Shown here in pieces: positions 33,337 through 46,560 of a stretch of DNA of 64,000 nt (its first letter is position 1; each line of letters opens with the position of its first letter). The notes beneath the pieces were generated by a model. That model was not told the origin of the DNA. It worked only from the letters and a program-made list of their open reading frames with translations, and made no database searches. Source of the DNA: Combretum micranthum (lineage: Eukaryota > Streptophyta > Magnoliopsida > Myrtales > Combretaceae); NCBI GenBank assembly GCA_024138025.1, contig JAMXBD010003415.1:57078-121077 (forward strand), written 5' to 3'. The position numbers and the translations under genes were made by a program.

Positions 33337-36242
33337 GGCCTATCGGTGTGCCCATGGTTTGTATTACTCAAGACACTTTGTTTGGAAAAACGTAATGGTA
33401 TAGAAGTTGTTTGTATAAATTGGTCTACTCTCTAAAGCAGACTATTTGGAAAATGTTGTGAGAAAATTTATGCTGCAATTCCAGTTGTCTCCAGAAAAAT
33501 AATTTGATGATTTCATAATCTAAAATTTATCTAGTAACGATCACGATAATGTAGATTAGGTTAGCCATAACAACCTATAAATAGAGTGGTGAAATCCTTC
33601 TCTCACTTAATTCTAAATTCATTTAAATGGTTTTTAATCAACGGATTATTGATCTTAATGTGATCTAGGTTGCTGATGGTTTAAGAAGAGATTCCTGCTA
33701 CTCTGACCTAGGTCTAGAAGCTCTTGCGCTCGAGAGAGGTATAAACATACTTTAATGAATCCAACAGTTCAAGAATTCAACACCTGGAGTTACATGAATA
33801 GACCTAAAGTGAAGCATGACCCTAACTCTTTGTGAATGATATCTTAATTCTTTTTATGCTAGCAATAAAACTTGTTACTTTAGGCTTAGCTTAATTTTTT
33901 TAAAGTTAGGTAAAACCTTTGTTTTCGTAAGCTAGATAATAGGAAAGGAGTGAGCAGAAGTAGTCGCCAACTTTTTCGTGGAATACGATCTAGATCTTTC
34001 TACTATGTTACTCTGCTAGGTGCGCTTGCTTTTTTTGAGACCGTGGGTAGATGAAGATTTAAAAAAGAAAAATATTTTAAAAGCTCGATCTGCAGTTCTC
34101 TCCACACCACATACAATTTGTTCATCAGCACTATTTTCACATGTCCATTCACCTATATATCATTTATACTAATCCATAACCTCATAATTCATCATCAAAA
34201 TTCTAATTTCTCATGATTAATCTAATTTTCAGATTTAATACACTTTGTTCTTCCCCCATTTAAATCACATTAGACAATGTCATAGCCAACCTACTTCTTA
34301 TTCATTTCAGCTCTAAATCATCAACCAACATCATAGTTCATGCCGCATTCTTATTTCCTTTAATAATTTGTGCATGCAACTAATTAATCACCAATTTCAT
34401 CAACAACAAGGATTTGTAGCGCTTAAACTCAAATCCATAAGTCTTACATGCCACTTATACAATCAACAACCATAACCATATCGAATTTCAACTCTATTAG
34501 CTAGCTTAGGTACTTACCTTACCTTGTCTTGAACCTTTACCAAATTTTTCCAGTAATAGTCCAAATGAACATCTACAAAATCTTCTAGAATATGATTTTG
34601 AGCTACTCTAAAAAAATACCCAAGTTCCCAAGTAATTTTTGCACTTAAAATGCACCTAAAACTCAAAAAAAAAAAAAAAAAAAAACTTGTCAAGAATTTT
34701 GTTGCACCTTGAGTGGTTTCTCCCTCTTTATTTCCTCCATTTTTCTAAACTTATACGACTACCCAAGAACAATATAGTCACTAAGAGATCTTATTAAGTG
34801 CTAAAATAAGCTAAAACTCAAGTTTAATACACTTTTCTTATCTTAGTTTTGGGTATTATGAATTATGTAGCCCTTATGTTTCTTAGATATTCACGTCTTC
34901 TTCATGCTCTCGAGAACAAAAAAAGGAGAAAACTAATTCTAACCTAATATTACATTAAACTCCTTTAAATGTGGTAAAAGTGCCTAAAAGATAGATTTTA
35001 GAGCCATTTTATCTTATATGGATCTTAAGGAGGTTTTTAATGAAGAAGAAATGAAGGAAATGAGAAGATGAAAGGAGAAAGGGAGGGTAGGGGTAGCCAT
35101 ACGAATTTTTTAAGTATGGGAAAGATTTAGGGCTTTCTTCTTCTTATCTTATGGTGCCACATAGCATCATCTACGTCATCCACTTTTACATGTACTAGAA
35201 TTTGGCAATTTTGTTAGTTTAGAGATTGTAATCCAACTTAGGTGTAAATTGTGGGTTTAATTACCTAAATGAATTTATTTTATCTATTTTAAATAAATTT
35301 TGAAATTTTAATTCATTACGTTTCCTAGGTAGGGATAAAATTGCGATTTTGCAAGGAAAAAAGATGTCTCTAACATGCCATTTTGATTTTTTTTTTTTAT
35401 AAAATTTTCATCTAAAAATCATTTTTAATTTCTAAATTTATTTTGTTTAATATTTTTTAATTTTTTTTAAGTTTTGAAAATTTGGTTCTCGACTTAGACT
35501 AAGATAAGAAATTTTAAAATTTTAGTCGTCCGAGCTTCTACTTGACTTCGATTGGCTTCATTGACTTCAAATGATTTTTAATTTCTTATGATTGGTGTTT
35601 GTCATTTCAACAACCATCTCAATTTTCATTCTTAAAATGCTCTAAAACTCATAATATGGCATTTTAATACACATTTCCTTATTGCGAGATTTGGAGTTCT
35701 TAATCAACTTCTTACTATTCTAAAATCTCTTCATTTCTATCATTTCCTCATTTGAAAACATGATTTAGTAGCTAATTCATGCGAATCTCGAGTCCAGTAA
35801 TTAGCACTAAAAGTTAATAGAGGTTTAGGTTTTAGGAGACAGTTACCTAAAACTTGGATGAGATGGAGCTTTCTAGAAGAGAGAAATGACAAATGAAAAG
35901 GGATAAAAGGAAAAAAAAAAAAAAAAGGCAAGAGGATGCTAGGTTTTTTAGGGCACTGGGCCATGCTTTACATCAAATCAAGCCACATGGCACAATCCCA
36001 CAGTTAATTTTTACAGGTGGAAGATTTTGACAAGTTATAGCTAGTCTAGAGTATTTAATGAATCTTATGTACTAATTATGATTAAATAGTTTAACTAGTT
36101 TAATTTATTTATTTTATCAAAATTTTGATTTTTAAGTCATTTAGTTTCCACTTAAGGGGAATTGTAATTTTGCAAAAGGGCCTTGAATCACATTGTTTGA
36201 CCTTTTTTTTTTTTTTAACTTTTTTCACGAATTTGATTCATC

Positions 36243-36590
36243 AATGATTGGAGAAAATACAAAAGTACCACGTAAACCTTAAGCATGGGACGGATTGACC
36301 TCTTGAACATAAAAAGTATGGTTTTTGGCATCCGTAACTATAAACAGTTTGCAAGTAAGGACATCTCATCCCGATCCCCCTTGTATATATTTTTGTACAA
36401 AAAAGTACACCATAAACTATATAATTTTTGTACTTTTTATACAGAAAAGTACAAAATATCCTTACTTGCAAATTGTTTATAATTATGGGGGTCAAAAGAC
36501 CACACTTTTTAAATCTATGGGATCAATTTGCCTCATCCCTAAAGTTCAGAGGGCATTTTTGCATTTAACCCTTAATGATTAATGATTATG
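36243..36590. mobile_element. foldback MITE (copy B)
   Basis: The two halves are inverted copies of each other. The left half reads AAAATACAAAAGTACC to AACAGTTTGCAAGTAAGGA; the reverse complement of the right half reads AAATGCAAAAATGCC to AACAATTTGCAAGTAAGGA. The spacer is built of GTAC-containing phrases. AATGATT occurs on both sides and may be the target duplication. A second copy lies at 41998-42370 and half a copy at 24852-24980. Confidence 0.8.
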
Positions 36591-36854
36591 TTTTGTATCA
36601 TTTTAGGGTTAGTTTAATTGTGTTGGTACGCAAGATGCTTTTTACACTCTTAAACCTTTGGATATGTGGAACATGGAAAATAACCTATACAATGGGATGG
36701 TGTAAAGAATGAATCATGAAACCATAAAGGTGATTTATTTAAATTTGGGAAAAAAAAGGCTTTCACACTAGTATAGTGGTTATGCCTTCCCTTTTACTTG
36801 GTTGTCCTTGGTGCAACTGCAAAACATAAGATTTTATTTTTATAAGCTAAGGCC

Positions 36855-36871
36855 GGGGGGGGGGGGGGGGG
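36855..36871 (+). repeat. 17-base poly-G tract
   Basis: This is an uninterrupted G run. The same place in copy A reads GGGCCAAAAGGGGGAAA (25246 on), so the run expanded after the blocks duplicated. Its length is also prone to sequencing error. Confidence 0.85.
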
Positions 36872-38399
36872 ATGTGTACGGGAAAGAAGAAAAAAGAGGC
36901 AATGACGATGTGGAAAACAAAGTAAAGGAAATGTTTAACTCAAAAATTCTAGTAAATTTTTTTAGTTGCACTTTATCCCCTTTAATCGGGCCGAATTAAC
37001 CAGATCATGATCCAATCGTCTGGGTCAATCAAGCCAATGTCAATCCGAACTAAAAGTATAGAACAACCTGTTATTATGACCAATTCCAATTTAACCAGAT
37101 CAAACGGATCTAATTTAAGAGCATTGATGTGGAGTATGCAATCAACATTTTAGGAATAGTTTTCCCTAAAACACATTTTTAATTTACCACCAGGTAATGA
37201 CCAATAATACAACAAACTACCTAATTTGCGTAACTTTTGCAAGGTTATGGCATTAATCATGTCAAGCAGACGACGCACCCGCGATGCGTGTCCAAATAAA
37301 ACAACACAACATACATAAATTGAATAGATATATTATTTTGATAGGTTGGAAGAGGACAACCTTAATTAGTCCCTATAAATTAGGAAATTAATTACAAATC
37401 ATAATTATAATGGTATTTTCCACATGTAACTTCTCCATCTTGGGTAATTGTCATGCATAAATATGTATCAATGGCTTAGATTGGTTTATAAAGATATATA
37501 CTTGGCCAAAAAAGGAAAAGATCATGTCTATTCAACCCTATTTAATTCTATTCAAATCCTATTTAATTTCATGATTTAAAGATACCAAAATATTTTACGC
37601 TCACAAAAAAGGAAAAGACTATGTCTAATCAACCCTATTTAATTCTATTCAAACCCAACCTAATTTCATGATTTAAAGGATACCAAAAATATTTTACGTG
37701 AAAAGATAATGTCCATTCAACCCTTATTTGATTCTATTCAAACTTATTTAATTTCATGATTTCAAGGATACCAAAAATATTTTATGCCCATATGCTAAAA
37801 AAGGAAAAGTCTATGTCTATTCAACCCTTATTTAATATATGCAAACCACTATAAGAAAAGAGGGCTTTAATATCAGCCATCGGATTATTAAAAATGATCT
37901 AATGGCCACCATCGACACTTGATCTCAACCATTTATCTAGAAGTCATCCAACGGCTACATCAGCCTCCAGCATCTATAAATGAGAGGTTTATCTCTCATT
38001 TGAGTTCATTCTACAGATTGCTAAGATTGAGAATAACACAGATACTCAGCTGAAACATCTCCAAGAAAGATCAAAAACACTATTCTACCAAGAACAGTCA
38101 AAGAATTCTCTTAGTCGACGGCACACCTATTGCACGTGATCGACCAGCTGCAGCAACCCCATCATACACTATGTAAAGCCGTAGTATTTTGTGGCTGTTA
38201 ATTTTTGTTTAACTGTTCATTGATGCGAAATGTTTTATTTTGATTATCTTTAGTACTTTTATTAAATGCAATGGAGTTCTTGTTATTCACCAATTCGTTC
38301 AGCCTTTGATGTGCCTTCGTATTATAGGCAATGCTAACATGCAATGTAAAATAATTTCCTTATATCAGTTGATCTTACATGTTTTAAATGGGATTTTAG

Positions 38400-40320
38400 G
38401 TCCAAGACTAGCCAATCAGCAAAAAACAAGCACCGGTATGAATATGACATGGAAGAATATGAAGAAAGGTACTATGATGAATTGAAAAGACAATCCCATT
38501 GGGTAAAGGTTCAGGTTCAAATTTTAGATGCCCATATTACAGCAGAAGGGAATACCTTTATGAAGACATTCGAGAACATGCACGTGATGTGTATAAATAC
38601 TCAAAATCAGCAAGTTTCAAAGATAGAGCTAAACACCTGGCCATGGAGAGGTACTTGAGAAGGCATTGTAGGGTGAGCCCAACAAGAAGGCAGCAAAAAG
38701 AATTGTGAACAGAGGCCACAAAGGAGTCTTGTGAGCCAATTCAAACAGTGACAAAATTGAGGAACCCAGTTTAGTGAACCAGTTGTTTGTGTGGCCTTGC
38801 AAGGGTATTATTGCAAACATAAGAACAACGGAAAGTGGAGCAAAATTGAAGGAGGAACTTGTGAAGAAAGGGTTTCATCCAACAAAGGTTAGGCCTTTAT
38901 GGGATCACAGGGATCATTATGGAATGGCAATAGTTGATTTTAAGAATGACTGGGCTGGATTTAGCAATGCAGTGGCATTCGAGAGAAGCTTCTTACTGGA
39001 GGGTTGTGGAAAACAGCAGTACTATGCGGCGATTGACGTAGGAGACAAATTGTATGGTTGGGTGGCTCGTGATGATGATTATAACTCCAAAACTATTTTT
39101 GGTCGCTGGTTAAAAAGAATGGAGACTTGAAATCTGTTTCAGGTAAAGAGGCAGAAGACCAGCAGAAAGCATTCAGATTAGTATCTAGTTTAGAAAGCAC
39201 GTTGGTGAGCAAGGAGTTGGACATTAAAAGGATGGACAGAAAAACCAAGGAAAAAGAACATTGCCTAGAGAAATTGATTCAAGAGAGGGATGATATGGTG
39301 AAGACCCACAATGAAGGTATGTTTCGACCACTTTGATTCAATTTGCTTAAACGCAATCCTATGTTTTAACTTTTCTCCTATTCCCTTGGTTTAGAAATGA
39401 AAAAGCTGTAGCAAGTCACACGCAATTTGTGGGAGAAAATCGCTATGCAGAGTGAGAAAACAAAGAAGGATCTACTTGATCAAAAGCATAAGTTCCGATA
39501 GCAGGAGAGAGAGTTGGAACGTCGTGAAGCTAAAAATGGCCGCAAGAGGAAGGAACTTTGTCATGAAAAAGAAATGGTAGGATAGCTTTACACATATATC
39601 GTATATAAAATGTATTTTATATGTGATTTAATATATACACACACACATAGCATATATAAAGTATAGATTGCTTCTAGAGGACAAGAGCTAATAATAGATA
39701 TTTATACGCATTTTTCAGATCGAGAAAGCAATATTGGAGCAAAGAAAGCAGATGAAAATACGATGAGATTAGTAGAAAAACAAGTGGTACTTTGAATTTT
39801 TTTCTATTGCAATTAAAATTACCTTAATTTTTTGCAAAATCATCGGGTGAAAACCTAGATTTTCTAAATCATGTGTCTATCCCTTTTTCTACTTGCTAAA
39901 TTTAATTTCATATACATATGGATCCAACACTTGAGACAAAAGGGAAGAATAAGTATAAGTTAGGAATCGTTGTGGTTAGTATGTCTATCTGAAGCAGGTA
40001 AAATACACAATTACTAAGTTTTTTGTCCTTTCAGATCCCAATGACATTAATCTTCACCAAATGTGACAAGCAGAAAAAGAAGAAGAATGTGGGGAAGAGG
40101 CTGAAGAAATTGTAGAAGACTTTAGGATTAATAGGAGGCTTCTTTGAGACAACTCCACCATGGATAATGACAAGCTGTCACAAATCAAGACCGTGATGAG
40201 TTTTGCTGCACATGGCACAGCTCCGAAACTAATGGCTAAAGCATTAAACTTGTGTATATATAGGCTCTCCATCAAGGCTGTGAGCTTCCAACTGGTTTGC
40301 ATCTCCAGAATCCAGGGTTG
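38400..40320 (+). pseudogene. XS-domain gene fragment, copy B (FDM/IDN2/SGS3-like)
   Basis: Exons can be read by homology with copy C: 38400-39316 (zf-XS plus XS plus start of coiled coil), 39395-39576 (coiled coil), from 39719 (IEKAILEQRKQMK) and from about 40036 (DPNDINLHQM). The donors (GAAG|GTATG, AAATG|GTAGG) and acceptors (GGTTTAG, TTTTCAG) are good. XS-domain landmarks are LFVWPCKGIIANI, KVRPLWDHRDHYGMAIVDF and YGWVARDDDYNSKTIFGRW. FDM/IDN2 proteins bind double-stranded RNA with AGO4-pathway partners in the nucleus. The frame is broken by single-base losses, for example after AAAGACAATCCC in the zf-XS region and at GGTTAAAAAGAATGG. Several bases here are missing where A and C agree. 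No XH domain is recognisable at the end, so the captured gene piece is 3'-incomplete. Confidence 0.88.
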
Positions 40321-40815
40321 GCTTTCAGTATGGGGTTAAGGCTGTTATTTTCTTCCAAGGCAGGCTCGCAAAAACCGGATGTAAATTTCCATATGGTTCT
40401 CATTCCTATTAGGTGTCTTTCTTATGTTGATGTAATTTTTTAACAACACTAAAGTAAGATTTCACTATAAAATGTCTTACGAGAGGCACTGCACGATTAT
40501 CTCTTTATTTGTTGTGTTTTCGCTGTAAAGAGAAGAAATTGGCCACGTAATGACCTTTGATACGTAATAATAAATTTAATCCGTAATATTGCGCTAGTAA
40601 GATACTTTATATTTATGTGTACAACTAGAATAAAATCAAAGGAATAACTCGATGTAGATTTAGGCTAAGAATATTTGGGTTGATGGGAGGTCAATTGATC
40701 ATTAAATTAAACTAAATTTATATAAAAAATTAATATATTAAATATTGCAGTATGTAATCATGATTTGGTAGGACTTTGAAGTGTTAACAAACCAACAACA
40801 TTGGAATGTTAAAAT
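40321..40815 (+). repeat. downstream flank of XS fragment, copy B
   Basis: It is collinear with 57360-57840 and 58870-59340. It has no coding sequence. At about 40815 a deletion joins it to block sequence equivalent to 60424. Confidence 0.75.
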
Positions 40816-42471
40816 GAAGAAGGAATGAAGGAAAGAAAAGATAAGAGGAGAAAAAGGGAGGGTGGGGCCAGCCATTCGAATTTTTAAGTATAGGAGAGGT
40901 TTAGGGTTTTCTTCTTTTTATCTTATGGTGCCACATAGCATCAGCTACGCCATCCACTTTTACATGTGCTAGAATTTGGCAATTTAGTTGGTTTAAAGAT
41001 TGTAATCCAACTTAGGTGTAAACTATGGCTTTAATTACCTTAATGAATTTATTTTTATCTATTTTAAATTAATTTTGAAAATTTAGCTCATTATGGTTTC
41101 TAGGTAGGGATAAAGTTGCTAATTTGCAAGAAAAAAAAAGGCTATGATGTATTATTTTGACTTGTTTTTATAAAATTTTCATCTGAAAACGTTTTTAATT
41201 CTAAATTTATTTTGTTTGAAATTTTTTAATTTTTTTTGAAGTTTTGAAAATTTAGCTTCTCAGTTTAGAGCAAGATTAGAAAATTAGAAAATTTGGTCAT
41301 TCGAGCTTCTACTTGACTTTGATCGGCTTCATTAACTTCAAATGATTTTCAATTTCCTATGATTGGTGTTTGGTCATTTCAACAACCATCTCAATTTTCA
41401 TACTTAAAATGCTATAAAACTCATAACATTTATTTTAAATACACCTTTACCTTAGTGTGATTTGGACTTCATAATCTACTTCTTACTGTTCTAAAATCTC
41501 TCACTTCCTCATTAGAAAACATGATTAATAACCAGTTAATGCTATTCTTAAGTCAATTCACTTAATTAGCACTAAAAAGTCATAGAGGTTTAGGTTTTTG
41601 GAGACACTTCCCTAAAACTTGAATGAGGCTTTCTAGAAGAGAGAAATGAGAGATGAAAGGAATAAAAGGGAAGAAAAGGGTAAAAAAAAAAAAAAAGCAA
41701 GTGGATGCTAGGGTTTTAGGGTGCTAGCCATGCTTTACATCGAATCAAGCCACATGCAAATCCTGCATGTTTAATTTTTACACGTGTAAGAATTTGACAA
41801 TTTTAGCTAGTCTAGAGTATTTAATGAATCTTATGTACTAATTATGATTTAAATAGTTCAACTAAGTTAATTTATTTATTTAAACTAAATTTTGATTTTA
41901 AGTCATAGTTTTCCACTTAAGGGGGAATTAATTTTACAAAAGGGCCCTGAATCACATTGTTTGACCTTTTTTTTTTTTTTTTAAACTTCATTTTCACGAA
42001 TTTGATTCATTAATGATTGGATAAAATACAAAAAAAAAAAAACCATGAACCTTAAGGGTAGGACAGATTGACCTCCTAAATATAATATAAAAAGTATGGT
42101 TTTTGACATCCAGAATTATAAATAATTTGCAAATAATGACATCTCTTCCCATCCCCACCGTACATTTTTCCGTACAAAAAAGTACACCAGAAATTGTATA
42201 AATTTTGTACTTTTTGTAAAAAGTACAAAATATTCTCATTTGCAAAATTGTTTGAAGTTATGAGTCAAAAAAACCACACTTTTTAATTTTATGGGGTCAA
42301 TTCGCCTCATCCCTAAAGTTCAAAGATTATTTTTGCATTTAACTCTTATGATTAGTGATTATGTTTTGTATCATTTTTGAGTTATGAATTTTATAGGAGC
42401 AATTTTCCTAAAACTCATTTTTAATTTACCACTAGGTGGATGACCAATAATACAACAAACTACCCAATTTG
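40816..42471 (+). repeat. compound block, end of copy B
   Basis: It is collinear with 60424-61357, then with 54650-54860 or 35950-36240, then a second foldback MITE (41998-42370) and a short piece equivalent to 37150-37230. The sequence then switches at about 42471 to that found at 15478. Confidence 0.75.
41998..42370. mobile_element. foldback MITE, second full copy
   Basis: It is homologous along its whole length to 36243-36590, with the same inverted halves and the spacer phrase TTTTTGTAC. AATGATT and a similar ATGATTAGTGATT flank it. A run of A replaces GTACC near the left end. Confidence 0.75.
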
Positions 42472-43149
42472 ATATGGTAAAAAGAACCGACTAAGAACAG
42501 GTCAGATTAAAGGTCAATTTTGATAAAACCAATTGGTCATCAGTCCTGTCCTCTATTCGGCCAGATTATAAGTAATTGAATTTAAAACCCTAATTAAAAA
42601 ATTGGTTTAGGTTAATTAAAACTTATGAACATGTTAATATATGTGTTAGAATAGTTTAACAAAAATGAGCTCAAGACCCGTGTTTAAGATAGTAAACCAA
42701 TTGGTTAAAGTTGTGGTGTACGTTAATTTTATATAGGAATTGAAATATGAATCAAAGGTCAGTTAAATCTAATCAAATAAATATGAAATAAACATAAATA
42801 TGTGTTTGCATATTAAAAATTAATTTTAAAATAAATCATTAATTATTTGATTTTAGAAATTTTCTCAATTAAATAAGCATAAAAATGGCTTATCACGAGC
42901 GTGATTATGGCCGTTATGGCCATATCACGATCGTGTCCAAGGATTTGATCTCCTTGGAGTTAAATTATCTAGATATCAATTTAAACACGACCTAGATCAT
43001 GAGCATGATGTTAATCACGATTGAGATCACAGGCGTTACCTAAACCGTGATCTTCGCTTAAAAAAATAACAAAATAAATAAGTAAGTAAAATAAATAATA
43101 AATAATATATATTGGTACTTGTAAGGATCAAAATGTGTTAGGCTTATAC
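42472..43149 (+). repeat. start of compound block copy C (family-2 LTR part)
   Basis: It is collinear with 15478-16160, including the ATCACG word block (42895-43065). It is interrupted by the solo LTR at 43150 and resumes at 50859, which matches about 16160. Confidence 0.85.
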
Positions 43150-45203
43150 TTTACTTTAAGCCCCGAAAAATTTTAGTAAATAATTTCAAGATGAGCTTCG
43201 AAAATAAATCCTAAAATCACTCCAAACTAAAACCGAACTTCAACTAGTCCAAAAACACAAGCGAATCTAGAAATTTCTTAATCTTGAGAAAAGTGAAAAT
43301 ATTTAAAAATAAAATAAGAAACTCAATAGCCTTCAAATTCAAAACCACTATATATGACAAATTTCATATTTAACTCCAACTTATAAAATCGGGTAATATA
43401 AAGCCCAAAAACAAATTATTAAAAAGTAAATAACGATTAACTTCCGGAAATAAAAACCCAATTCAAGAATTCTGAAAACGTTAGAAGATATTAAACGCTT
43501 ACAAAAATTAAATTTATAATAAATTTCTCAAATCAAATATGTTGTATAAACATAAAATATCAGTTTCCAAATTGGCAAAGATCTAAATCGGAAAATCACC
43601 CGGAAACCCTAACCGGAATACAATAGCTTAAGTCCGGCAATCTAGCGCACCCTAGAGGCCGAGGTATAGTTTAAATATGTAGAATAGCTCGTAGTAATAT
43701 AAGTTTGTTTAAAAATACAAGATTGGTAAATTTTTGACCTATTTCGAACCCGTTCGGATACAGATTTCGAAAAATGTGTCCCGGGGCTCAAGATATCAAA
43801 AATATACCATTAGTACCGTTAGACTCATAATTTCATAAGATTTTGGAATATATCAATTATATAATTTTTCGGGTTATAAAAGTTAAGGTTATAACCTTTT
43901 TATCATATTTTCATTGCTACCGGTAATTAATTAGCCTTTTTTACTATTCACTTCTATTTAATTACGCAATTTTATTATTCTTATAAAGCCTTATATTTTT
44001 AGATAAATATTTTATATATTATAGAAGACCTTCTTTTTTAAAAAATCAGTTCGTTTCGGGCTTATACGGGATCAGATTCTGTTTAAGACTCGATGCTAAA
44101 AATAAAATAAATTAAATTAATAATTGGACAATATTTTTCAAATATTTTCATAAAATAACTTTTTTAGAATTTTTCGGATTATAAAAATATCATTTATAGC
44201 ACATATTCGCGTATTTTAATCATACCGGTAACATATTTGTTAAAATACTAAAATAATTCAAATAATTATTTAATTTTAATTATGAAAAATCTGCTACAAA
44301 TATTTGGAATAAATTTTCTATTTTTATTTTATTTTGTTAAGAAAGTACTCTTACAACCCATACTTTCAAGTATACCTTTCACACATCACTTCTTTTTCAC
44401 TTCAATCTTTTTACACTTCATTATATCACTTCATTGGAGATTTTTCCTTCTTTATGGCTGCCATTGTCCTTTATTTACTCCTATTTTGACTAAAAATAAA
44501 TATAATTTAATCCTTCTTCAAAAAGTTACATTACACATTAATTATACAACTTAATTTTGAGTCAAATTTCAGACAAACCCTCTCTCTCCTCTCCCCCTCT
44601 TTCACGTGCAGCACTCCCCATTGTGGCTGCCCTTGTTTTATTTTTTTTCCTTCTTTCTTACAATTAATACACTCATTTTCTCTCTCTCTTTCATTTACTC
44701 ATTTTATCCTCTTTCATTCCTTAACTTTTTCTCTCTCTTTTTCCTCTCTTTTCTTCTTCATTTTGTTATTGTTTCCTTAGGAACACAAGCTGCCCCCATT
44801 CCATTTTTGAGCTCCCACACATATTTCTTGAAAATTTTTAAGTAAACTTCCTTCTCAAAACTCCCATAGGTAATATAGGTAAAGTGTAATGAGAGTTTCA
44901 TGCATCAAATGACCTTCCATAGGCTTAAAGCTTAGGATGATGATGCAAAAAATGAAACACTCCTCTTCTCCATGGTGATTATCTTGTACATTATTATTTT
45001 CTTGTTTAAAGTAGTTATTTTGTAGATCTAACTTTTGTAGCTTTGATTTTCGTTTATGCCATAGATCTTATTATTTGAGTTGTTATTTTTGTTATTTCTT
45101 ATGATTTATGCATAGATCCATCATCCACATGTCTATCTTAGTGATTCATGCTGAAATAGCCATGAATTCCTTAAATTACATATTAATGTGTTATTGAAAT
45201 GAA

Positions 45204-45260
<57 letters not shown>
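45204..45260. repeat. (TA)n(TG)22 microsatellite
   Basis: TA units pass directly into 22 TG units (45217-45260), inside the nested solo LTR near its 5' end. Confidence 0.95.
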
Positions 45261-45264
<4 letters not shown>

Positions 45265-46145
45265 GTTAATATAATTAGTGAATGTGTTAGACATGTGTTA
45301 TTTTGTATGTGTATAGTATTATGAAATTAATATCATTGTTTGGTATGTATAAATGTGTGTATAGTGTAATGAACAGGTGTGTCTTTTTCCAATTAATATG
45401 CATGTGTTATGTTTAGAATTTAATCAAATTACTTTTGAATAGCTCAGGATTTGTGACAAAAATTTGGCAAACTTTAAACCTACTTTTTAAGCCTAAATAC
45501 AACTCAAATGCATTTGAAATTTGCCCAAATTAATCCTAGGACAAATGTACCCTAATGGCCAATTTTGGATGACAATTGACTTTAATTGGACAAGTTCAGA
45601 CCTCTTTTTGGCAGCTCTATTTCCCCATACGAATTTTCGTTTCTTTCTTTCTTTCTTCCTTTCTCATCCCAAAATCTTAAACCCTAAGCCAAAACCAAAT
45701 ACAAGCTTTTGGATTTAAACCATATTCCAAGCCAAGATTTAGTCATGTAAGTTAAATGCAAACTTTATCTTTTTACCTTATGTTCTATATTGTGTTGTTT
45801 GTAAATGTTAGATAGAAATGAATTTTATGTCCTAATTGATGTGGGATTGATTTGGTGCTTTGATGGTGGTTTAAACAAGATTATGTGGCTAATGGAGTGG
45901 TAGTTTATATCTTATATGAGTGTTGATGTGTGGGGAGGAGTGTTGTGGAAGTGATACGAGGAATTGAGTAGTTGAGATGTGAATTTGAAGTGTGATTAGT
46001 GTTTTGATGATTAAAAGTAGAATTCATGTTGTTAAGACAGTATTTGGATCATATAACAAGCTTTGGAAAGTTTGGGGAATATTTGAAAGTAAACAAAGTT
46101 GTAATAAAACAGGGGAAATAAAAAACATTTTCGTATAGGCTAAAA

Positions 46146-46560
46146 TTTGAACGTACGCTGGCATCTGAGGCTTTTACGGCACCGGCTTACAGGCGGTGTT
46201 GGAAGCGAACAGAAGCAAATTGCTTAAAGCCGTTCGAACGCCGCCAGCTTTCACTAGAAAAGTCAGTCGGCATTCATTTTTTTCACACCGTACCCCGGCT
46301 ATTGGGATTCCAAAGCCGCCGGCGTATAGTGAAAAGTTGCCAGCGTACATGGATATGCTGCCGGTATGTACCTCTCGACAAACTTTTGGAAATTTGGATT
46401 TTTCATTCTACACCGGCTCAACGCCGCCGGCGTAGAATGAAGGCAACCGGCATATCCTTGAACGCTGCCAGCGTTGGTAGTATTGATTTTCAGAGTATCG
46501 AACATCGGTTCAAAGCCGCCGGCTTTGAGTGCCGGCGTATCCCCTGCGCTTTTGAATTTT
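46146..46560 (+). repeat. block of GC-rich words (GCCGGCGTA type)
   Basis: Variants of CGCCGCCGGCGTA, TGCCAGCGTA, CTGCCGGTATG and CAACCGGCATA recur about ten times with irregular spacing. GC content stands out sharply against the AT-rich surroundings. Both strands are open over 70-100 codons here, but only because AT-rich stops are rare. It is the positional counterpart of the ATCACG block at 15908-16080. Confidence 0.75.

Larger units (their letters stand above)
33337..38399 (+). repeat. compound block copy B, non-coding part
   Basis: This is the most complete copy. It has the TATA-bearing LTR-like part (33337-34750), the segment with GGGAGGGTAGGGGTAGCC (34750-36240), a foldback MITE (36243-36590), a G17 tract (36855-36871), the minisatellite (37508-37846), a CACTA-type terminus (37847) and the TATA box (37974-37982) of the XS fragment. 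No other gene is seen. Confidence 0.85.

Noticed and set aside
44282..44845. Two open frames with hydrophobic, membrane-like translations
   Set aside because: The DNA is T-rich and CT-rich LTR leader, which gives F/L/S-rich translations in any open frame. No family features or conserved start were seen.
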